Shown: one piece after another, positions 57,301-64,000 of the stretch | Position numbering within the stretch: the stretch's first letter is position 1 | How the letters are laid out: each line of letters opens with the position of its first letter | From: Antedon bifida | Taxonomy: Eukaryota; Echinodermata; Crinoidea; Comatulida; Antedonidae | Direction: 5' to 3' | DNA length: 64,000 nucleotides | NCBI GenBank assembly: GCA_963402885.1 | Contig: OY727096.1 | Coordinates: forward strand, 20,379,820-20,443,819 | Made by a program: the position numbers and the translations under genes | Notes under the pieces: generated by a model | Databases searched by the model: none | What the model was told of the DNA's origin: nothing | Seen by the model: only the letters and a program-made list of their open reading frames with translations

Positions 57301-57707
57301 ATCAAACACATATGGAAACATACTCCCATAATGCAGCTAGTAATCAGTGCAAAGTTGTGTCTTGATCTAACCGGGTTCCCATTTATACACCTGGGTGGAG
57401 AGAGGCAAACGCAAGTAAAGTATCAATTGCCTAAGGATACAAGAAATGCGACGAGAGTTGGATTCGAACCTCGATCTAACGATCAGTAGTCCAACACACT
57501 GCGCCACATGCCCTTACTTAAACCTTGGTATGCACAATTCCTTTGTGTTTGTACCATAACATCTTTATGATTTTGATAAATTGTATTCTTTTTTTTTCTT
57601 TCAGAGTCTTAGAGATACTTGGAGTTGATACTCCACCACATCTGACACCTGTCACTATGTATTTACCAGTATTTATGATTATGGCACAAAAGCCTGCGTC
57701 AATATAA
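54362..57707 (+). CDS. Class I SAM-dependent methyltransferase, 286 residues
   Basis: Exons: 54362-54520, 54837-54988, 55245-55458, 55885-55982, 56929-57063, 57605-57707 (stop TAA); 861 nt, all junctions in phase. Motif I VDVGCGSGQF lies at about residue 60, the motif II acidic region GVDVSESQ follows, then DLITCAMCIHWLDFPKF and VLKPNGCIAAFGYE; this is the Methyltransf_11/UbiE-like fold. The N-terminus (ANQGHAELYLKYRPTYPDSLV) and the middle (TKPYWTPNRKHV ... LPF) match a eukaryotic family of uncharacterised methyltransferases; the substrate is not known. Exon 4 was found by looking for the expected PYW-containing segment. Introns contain two tandem repeats, a foldback element and a LINE tail. 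The start ATG is the first in the ORF; the MRLYLGKLFRKV leader could be a mitochondrial presequence, but this is a guess. Confidence 0.87.
55070..55169. repeat. 21-bp tandem repeat, about 5 copies
   Basis: Unit TTTATTTGAATACAGTATGC plus C, nearly perfect, in intron 2 of the methyltransferase gene. It creates a repeated YCIQIKA peptide in an ORF on -, which is not real coding sequence. Confidence 0.95.
55624..55735. repeat. 16-bp tandem repeat, about 7 copies
   Basis: Unit AAATTAGGGCAACCCC repeated head to tail without spacers, essentially identical, in intron 3 of the methyltransferase gene. Such uniformity suggests recent expansion. Confidence 0.95.
56075..56467. mobile_element. Inverted-repeat element, about 390 bp (family I)
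   Basis: Terminal inverted repeats of about 35 bp with few mismatches: TAAAGCCTGGCGCACACTGT at the left and the complement of CAGTGTGCACCGGGCTTAA-like sequence at the right (TATAGTGTGCACCGGGCTTA). The interior is non-coding. A non-autonomous DNA transposon inside intron 4 of the methyltransferase gene. Confidence 0.85.
56690..56920 (+). mobile_element. LINE 3' end fragment (L2-like)
   Basis: Reads GDRAFAVAAPKLWNNLPDPI followed by KNASSIIVFKTPLK, the typical C-terminus of L2/CR1-group reverse transcriptase ORFs, then TATAAAAGCGCTATATAAAT and a short ACATT tail repeat. Everything upstream is lost. Confidence 0.8.
57395..57515 (-). mobile_element. tRNA-derived SINE
   Basis: On -, an A-box-like TGGCGCAGTGTGTTGG is followed by B-box GGTTCGAATCC with tRNA spacing; a body with an AAGGATACAAG-like word follows. 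No complete acceptor stem pairs, so it is a SINE head rather than a gene. Confidence 0.7.
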
Positions 57708-58638
57708 CAAACTCTTTATTGATGTAACTAATTTTCTTTTTACTATGCAAGGCACAAACAATTATGGCACGCCACACTATGGAACGCAATTGGTGTATTT
57801 GCAAATATATTTTTACTGAATTTATTAAAAGTTGAAACTCTTATGAAATTAATTTTCACGCTGCTGCTCTAGCCAGCTACGTCCCATGAGGACTACTCAT
57901 TCAGATATAAAGCAAGCAGCAGTTGTAATATCTAAGGCCGACAGTTTTGCGACTTTGTAAACTCGACTATAATTTATAGATCCCAGCTGCTGGACCCAAA
58001 AAACGTCTGGGAAAAGAGAGTCTATGAGGGCTCACGGTTGAACGATTTTGGATTCTCGCCCTTTGATTGGTTGACGCGAATCAACGGTTGTCACGTTGTC
58101 TCTAGAGGGTATTCAATTGCATGCCTTGAGGTCACACACACACAGCACATAAAGTTCAAAATTGACCATTTTTAAATGGGCATGTGATTCATAATTAAAA
58201 AACTATCTTTGATTTGTATGTATTTTTGGGATAAAAGGACATCTTTTTAATAATTAATCATAAATATATCTGAAGAAAGAACAATGATTAATTTTTAAAT
58301 GTCGAGCAGCGTTGTGTGTAAGAAATATTTCTTGTTATACTATGCATTGCAATACACAAAAGGTATGGCACGCCACACTATAAAACGCAATTGATGCATT
58401 TTAAAATTTTAAGCTATACACAAGTGGAGTTAGGTATTATTTATTGAGTAATATATTTTATGTAATTAGGTTTGTCCACAGTATTATTATAATTACACCA
58501 CTCTTTATATACATATTATAGAAACCGCTTTTATATACAGTAGGCTTACAACATTGTGTAACATAGGCAGACAATAATTATATATATATAGTTATCTTAT
58601 ATCATCTTTTTAGTTTTATAAGTAAAATATCTGAAAAC
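57708..58638. other. Intergenic region between two convergent genes
   Basis: Holds the two 3' UTRs. Candidate signals: ATTAAA at 57824-57829 (+) and TTTATT at 58440-58445 (AATAAA on -). A direct repeat, GGCACGCCACACTAT with flanking similarity, occurs near 57770 and 58370. No exon was seen. Confidence 0.5.
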
Positions 58639-60028
58639 CTATTCAATAATATTTCTAAAACCTATAATTCCGCTGTATATATTTTCTGAAGCGTGAATGC
58701 CATACTCTGCCATTTTCATTGACCCACCGCCTACGTAACGCTTTGCTTTGTTTAAACTAAACGTTTTTATTGACTTAATCGATGCCACCGAACCACGGTG
58801 CTGGTTATCATAATCATGCGGCCACTGGTCAACAACAGGTTCGGGCTGTGCGTCCTCGTTATACGAGATGACGCAATATATTTCGTTGCTCACATCTGGG
58901 TACTTGCACATAGATAAATGCGTCCGAGTTAGAATGCAAATACCCTGATCGCTTATGTCGTGGTATTCATCTTCCTGTAGGTCAAAGGTCGTTTCTTGAT
59001 CTTCAGCTATAGATTGAAATGACGCATCTGATTGCGTTTCTAAGTATCCATCTAGTGAACTTCCCAACAAACTAGACCCGTCTACTGATATAACACACAT
59101 TTCTTCTTGTGAATCTTCCCGAGAAGAATTAACAGTTGTCAGTGCTTCTGATCGTTCTTCTGATCGTTCCTTGTGGCTTATTGCAGTTCTTGAAGTCTTC
59201 TGACCGATCGTGTTCACAAAATACATACTATACCCAGCGGCGTTTGCTGATATGACTTTGCGTTCTGTAGACTCAATTGATATACTGTCCGTTTTCTCAT
59301 GTTCATCATCCGCGCAGAAACCATGATTTTGTAAAGTACCTGTTTCACCTTGTTTTTCTGTGTCGAGTATTCTGCCATTCCTGCATGAGATTGCGAAATG
59401 TTGGTCGCAGAAAAAATAAAATAAACTAAATTAATGGATTTTAAAAGGAAGTTTTATACATTAATTTTTGGTCAATGAAATTAGACTACAGTATCGGGTT
59501 TCTGAAGTAACACATCCATATAAAAATAAATTAAACAAATAGAATGTAAAGCTAGCTCTGTCTACACTATCAAACTTTATGTGACAAAAAATGCGACGTG
59601 TCCATATATGGACATGATCTCATATCACTACTATAATAGGCATATCACTACCGTATTTCATGGGCACATCACACTTTTTTTGTCCAACTAGTTTGATAGT
59701 GTAGACAGAGCTTTAGGAAAGTCCAACACTTCAATGTTTAGGCGATGGCTCCACCCACCTTCTTCTATTCCTGGATCCGCCTTTGTAATAAACATTCTCA
59801 GAAAAAATACCAATCAAAATAAACATTTATTTCTCTTTCTTTTCAAATACAAGAACAAATTTATAAATTATATTAAACGAAAGAACGGGCAAATAAGTCC
59901 TTTAATGAAATTAATATTAAAACGTTTGTTTCTTACCAGCGGTGGAAAAAGCACAGAATAATCTTGACAACAACGACGACCAATATGGAGCTGACTATTC
60001 CTATGACAATAGTTGAAACTCGTCCCAT
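58639..60028 (-). CDS. Unrecognised single-pass membrane protein, 277 residues
   Basis: Two exons: 60028-59937 and 59380-58639 (stop TAG); 834 nt. Donor GTAAGA and acceptor ATGCAG join CTG|G as Trp in frame. An in-frame TAA lies three codons before the ATG. Residues 5-28 form one strong hydrophobic helix (STIVIGIVSSILVVVVVKII...), preceded by only MGRV and followed by basic HRW, which suggests a signal anchor with most of the protein on one side. The rest is acidic and Ser-rich without clear domains, with short tyrosine motifs IYCVISY (about 197-204) and IYSGII (about 265-270) that could act as YxxI sorting or SH2-type sites. No family was recognised. The coding evidence is frame continuity across a good splice and sustained non-repetitive ORF length. 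Confidence 0.72.
59552..59715 (+). mobile_element. Foldback family A, copy 22
   Basis: AGCTCTGTCTACACTATC to GTGTAGACAGAGCTTTA inside the single intron of the membrane-protein gene. Confidence 0.93.
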
Positions 60029-61835
60029 GCTGAATTAGCTCATCTGTTATGATAATAAAGATGTAACGTATGTGACGTATTTTATGGTAAGGCAACTCTA
60101 GCGAACTTTATCATTCCCGTTATTTAAGACAATTAAGTTGGGTATTTTATTAATAGTAGCTTCAAAGATTTATTTTAAATACTAGACTTATTTTGAAACC
60201 CATGGCCGAATTCACCAATCACACTTTCCCTAGAAATATTTCCCTTAAATTTTAAGTAATTCATTTAAATTGTATTCACCTAGATAGGAGGATTTTTAAG
60301 TGTTTCCCTTAGCCTAAGCGTGATTGGTGAATATGGCCACTGACCTACCCTTTTAAGTGTGTAGTATTTACAATCGCTCGCAATACTGTATAAATAACAA
60401 CAAGGATTAACTGGCGGTTCCATTTTTTCCAAAAACGAATCCATTTAGGCTATTATCTGAGTGCTAATCTCCGATGACAATAAATAAGTTTTATTATGAT
60501 GCTCCTTTATCTATGGTCAGCAATAGCCCAAGGGTAACCAATATACCTTTAGAATAGCCTATTGCACCCACCTGTTAAGTGTAGGCCTACTTTAAAAACA
60601 CATATTTTGTTAATCCCGTTCCATTTTTGTCGACGATCAGAATATTTTGTGAATACCTACATATCTTGGAACTCATTTATATTATGGATGAACTGGACCG
60701 TATAAATGAACTATGTTTCAATAGATAAGCCATAAAAAGAATTGCGAAGCAACAAAAAAAAAAAGTACGAGATATAGGTCTAGTTGTACAAAATAATAAT
60801 GGTATGAGCATAACAGTTTAGCTAATTATTATTAGCTAACTATATAGCTAAATTCACACTATTACGGTGTTTTAGATCACACGTATACGTTTTGTGAATC
60901 CGAACGCTGTAAACGGTTTTGTATCCTTAATTTATCCGGCCGGATCTCAACGTAACTTAGCGGAGTCTTATCTGTATAGTTCTTAAAGCATGGACCTATA
61001 GGTTAACAAGCCAAAACTGATTTGTGAAAATTAACTTTACAAACCGTAGTCACAGCAAATAAACAGGTCACTGATACATACTACTACATGAGGTAAATGT
61101 CCAATCCAGCTGGGCTATAGAAGTGAATACACATTAACAAACAAACAGGAACATTGCTTCCTACAGCAATTAAAACGTTCAAGTACAGTATTAACATTTA
61201 AACTCCAACCCCGTTGTTAATTATTCTTGATATGAATAGAAGAAGTCAACTCTTTAATTCAAGGTTGGAGTTTTTTTTATGCGTAAAAAGATTAGGAAGA
61301 ACGAAATATTTTCTCTTGTTCGGATACACAATAGTTTGTTATTAAAATTAAAATCAGGTCAAGCATGAAGGTATAAAAATAGTTAATGTGAAAAAAAATT
61401 GCGATAGGCCCTGATTTTGCCGCTTAAAGTTGTTTAATAGGCCATGATAATTGTTTTATTTAAATATTTATTTATTTTAAAACCTTTTATTACCAATGAG
61501 CGTGTAGAATCGGTCTGACGACGACCAATAGTAATTATCTAATAATGTTTTATCTTGTCATTTTGAAGATGTCAAATAAAATATTAAGTAGTAACATTAG
61601 ACGAGGTGACTGTTTGTTGCTCTTTAATTTCAATATTTGGCCATTGGTAGCGTTTAGACATCATCTTATTGCACGTGAAAAAATGAAGCATCCATATGAG
61701 AAGAGAAGAGAAGAGAGAGAAGATGATGATTCTGGTTGGTGGCGCTATATAATAGAAAGTAAAAATTGTGCACAAGGAATTTTTAGGAAACAAAATTCTA
61801 AGTTTTGCTTAAATCCTGCACATGATACGTTCAGT
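60029..61835. other. Intergenic region between divergent membrane-protein gene and NDUFB10
   Basis: Contains one inverted-repeat element (60202-60342) and a short 11-bp inverted repeat AAACTCCAACC ... GGTTGGAGTTT (61200-61274). It must also include both promoters and possibly a missing first exon of NDUFB10. No other coding sequence was recognised. Confidence 0.5.
60202..60342. mobile_element. Family C element, copy 3
   Basis: ATGGCCGAATTCACCAATCA ... TGATTGGTGAATATGGCCAC, about 140 bp, the best preserved copy. Confidence 0.85.
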
Positions 61836-63868
61836 ATGGGCATTATTGATGACTTTATATTGTCTACATTATATTATACAGTAGAGGCACCCGTAACGTT
61901 TGCAAGAGGTAAGATAATATTGCTAGGCCTATGGTAGGCCAGCTAATCAAAATAAAATGGTGGTGGGCCGCGGGGATTAGGCGAGCTGACCCGCTACAGG
62001 AACTGTTGTGGTGATTCAAGTGTTTCGGCCTAGCGGCGACCAACACTGGTTCTGTCTTTTGTTTGCATATGCAAAATGTCACTTAGCCTGCGTAATTGTT
62101 TGTGTGTGTGTGTTATAATATTAAATTATGGATCTAATCTTATTATTCATTTGTTTACTGTTATAATAATTTTATTATATTCATGTTAGGCCTATATTCA
62201 TTTAAATTTATTGTTTAAAATTGCAGATTTTATTGAAAGACAACATGCGAAAAACCCCACAAAGTACTATCATCGCAGATATCCTAGGGTAACAGACATT
62301 TGGGACTGTAATGAAGAAGATATAGTTTGTATGTTTGAGGCTGACTCACAGTATAAAAGAGACAGGTATGCTGGCCACTATCTTAAAACAGTAAACTGTT
62401 ACTATAGTTTAGTAGCTTATGGGATTGGGTCTACACTATTTTAGAAAGTGTTATGTGCCCAAATATGGTAGTGATATGCCCAAATATGGTAGTGATATGA
62501 CCAAATATGGTAGTGATATGACATCATCATGTCCATATATGGGCACATCACATTTTTTTGTCACAAAGTTTGACAGTGTAGATGGCATAGAATGTCTAAA
62601 AAAACTATAACAGTATCACGCCCACCCATTGCCATACCTCAGTGTGATTTTAAATGTTTCTATTTTTTTTCAACACAGAATGGTTGATCAGGAGATACTG
62701 TCCTTGTTGAAGAAGGCAATGGGTAAGTGTGTGGCTGAACAAGGTAACAGTGCTAAGGTGACCTGCAAAGCATATTTAGATGAATATGAAGAGGCAGCTG
62801 ACAATTTCTACACTAAATGTAAGTCTTGGAAAAAAGTATAAGAATAATTTGTTATTAGGTATGAAGTGCTCTATTTTGTACAGGCATATTAAAAACACTG
62901 TGGTTAGGAACTCAACTGCCCATTGTAACAGATTCCGACAGAAACTATTACTGTACACTGGGACCTAAAACGTCCCTCTAGGCAATGGTGGGTAAAGACG
63001 ATGATGGATAAAGACGATGATGAATAAAAGACAATTTTTTTAATTTAAAAAAAATGTAAAAAATTGATCGAGAATTGAACCTACAAAACCACTAGTCCCC
63101 TAGCCGCAGTACCACACCACTAAGTCAGCCAACCAGTCGCAAAAATTGGTGTTAACCTTTGTACATGAGGTTATAAAAATGTGCATGCATGGGCGATTTT
63201 CAATTGACCAATCAATTGCATTGATTCTGCCGAAATCCTAACCACTTTGTATAAAAAAAATGTCTTTATTGCTGGTGGACTAGTGCAAGATTATTGCAAT
63301 CAATATATAAAAAATATATAATTCATTTTACAAAAAATACTGAATAAAAAGTAAAAAAACAGAAAAAAAAAGACAGGGTACCCAACCGTGCAAGAAAAAA
63401 GCAACTACCCACGATTAAAGATACCAGTGTTGATAATAAAGTTCTTTGATCTATTGGTTTTGAACTTTGGTAAAGGAAATTCAGTGACAATTGTTATGAA
63501 AAGAGGTGGAAGTAGGTTGTGGAGGATATGACTAGGGGTTTTCAGTTTTCGGAAATAATCTTTGCACAGTCGGGTACGACAGTCTTCAAGCAATGGAATA
63601 AAAAAGAAAGTGCCTCATCGTACATAACCCAAGGAAGTATAATTCTAGACGCCCTCTTCTGAATTTGTTCCATTTGTTTTAACAATCTGAACCTTTGGTT
63701 AGCGAAATGGCATGTGGGCTAACAACATAATTCTAAAATTAATTATGTCGATTTTCTTCTATAGACTCAGAATTAGGCTTCCATGGAAATGCAAGAAGGT
63801 GCTACGCTAAACAACAACATAGGATGGTAGATGAACGAAGGAAAGCAGAACAAGAACAAGAAAGCTAG
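61836..63868 (+). CDS. NDUFB10: NDUFB10, mitochondrial complex I subunit (N-terminus uncertain)
   Basis: Exons 61836-61908 (start uncertain), 62227-62365, 62679-62818, 63765-63868 (stop TAG). From ATG 61836 this gives 151 residues; the human protein has 172. [22 protein letters not shown], split here as [10 protein letters not shown] and YYHRRYPRV, plus [20 protein letters not shown], the Cys pair KCVAEQ...[10 protein letters not shown] and [11 protein letters not shown] match the NDUFB10 family, including its conserved cysteines. It is an accessory subunit of the membrane arm of NADH dehydrogenase, oxidised and imported through the intermembrane space. About 20 N-terminal residues are missing. 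They may sit in an unrecognised upstream exon (an AG lies just before TATGGGC at 61833-61834), or the frame may start farther up in the ORF open from 61545 (for example ATG 61683). Intron 3 holds a SINE and a LINE remnant. Confidence 0.9.
62428..62585 (-). mobile_element. Foldback family A, copy 23
   Basis: Middle unit CCAAATATGGTAGTGATATG is present three times in tandem; the right end is TTTGACAGTGTAGATGG. NDUFB10 intron 2. Confidence 0.9.
63060..63140 (-). mobile_element. tRNA-derived SINE fragment
   Basis: On -, A-box TGACTTAGTGGTGTGG and B-box-like GGTTCAATTCTC. NDUFB10 intron 3. Confidence 0.55.
63401..63700 (-). pseudogene. Decayed LINE reverse-transcriptase C-terminus
   Basis: On - it reads [19 protein letters not shown], then after a one-nucleotide shift [17 protein letters not shown] and [10 protein letters not shown], the usual tail of a non-LTR RT ORF. 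The frameshift and missing upstream RT mark it as dead. NDUFB10 intron 3. Confidence 0.75.
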
Positions 63869-63919
63869 TAATATTGTTAGTATGTTCACTGCCTTAATCT
63901 TTCTAACTTTTAAATTTCC

Positions 63920-63951
63920 CATGATTCTCTTACTCTTAGAAGAGAATCATG
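63920..63951 (+). repeat. Perfect 12-bp-stem hairpin in NDUFB10 3' UTR region
   Basis: CATGATTCTCTT, an 8-nt loop, then AAGAGAATCATG, 52 nt after the stop codon. Confidence 0.85.
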
Positions 63952-64000
63952 AATGGCAGTGAAGAAAGTGAAATGGACTATTCCATTTTTTTGAAAGGTG

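Noticed and set aside
57395-57515. Functional tRNA gene
   Set aside because: A and B boxes are present, but the acceptor stem does not pair and SINE body sequence follows.
59734-59961. 75-codon + strand ORF
   Set aside because: It is antisense to the membrane-protein intron and exon 1; no homology.

Overview
This is a eukaryotic, animal nuclear window. It holds densely spliced genes with GT-AG introns, A+T-rich introns, many short inverted-repeat transposons, and protein-coding content that matches conserved metazoan genes. The recurrent TAGGCCTA-type words, the intron density and the transposon load suggest a marine deuterostome invertebrate, most likely an echinoderm. That assignment is inference; no gene here fixes the species. 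All exon models were built by hand from splice sites, reading-frame continuity and remembered family sequence.

Layout. (1) 1-12219: the 3' two thirds of a TEX2 gene (+), an ER lipid-transfer protein with PH-like and SMP domains; its first coding part lies upstream of the window. (2) 15608-17748: RNPS1 (-), an exon-junction/splicing RRM protein, convergent with TEX2, with a start codon split by an intron. (3) 19099-51982: a complete 63-exon DNAH3 gene (+), an inner-arm axonemal dynein heavy chain. The exon set sums to 12,174 nt with no frame break and encodes 4,057 residues. It is divergent from RNPS1, and about 1.35 kb lies between their start codons. (4) 52800-54065: a 5'-truncated LINE (-). 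(5) 54362-57707: a six-exon class I SAM-dependent methyltransferase (+). (6) 58639-60028: a two-exon gene (-) for an unrecognised single-pass membrane protein. (7) 61836-63868: NDUFB10 (+), a complex I subunit, with an uncertain N-terminus.

The genes do not form one pathway; this is ordinary animal synteny. What stands out is the non-autonomous DNA transposon load. One foldback family (called family A here) has 23 recognisable copies of about 125-165 bp spread over introns and intergenic DNA. At least twelve further inverted-repeat families occur, with nested insertions, together with tRNA-derived SINE fragments, three LINE fragments and several tandem repeats. No CRISPR array, rRNA gene or convincing functional tRNA gene was seen. 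Gene-structure oddities include a GC-AG intron, a degenerate copy of a dynein stalk exon segment inside an intron, a possible in-frame 42-nt cassette exon, and two look-alike mini-exons in TEX2.
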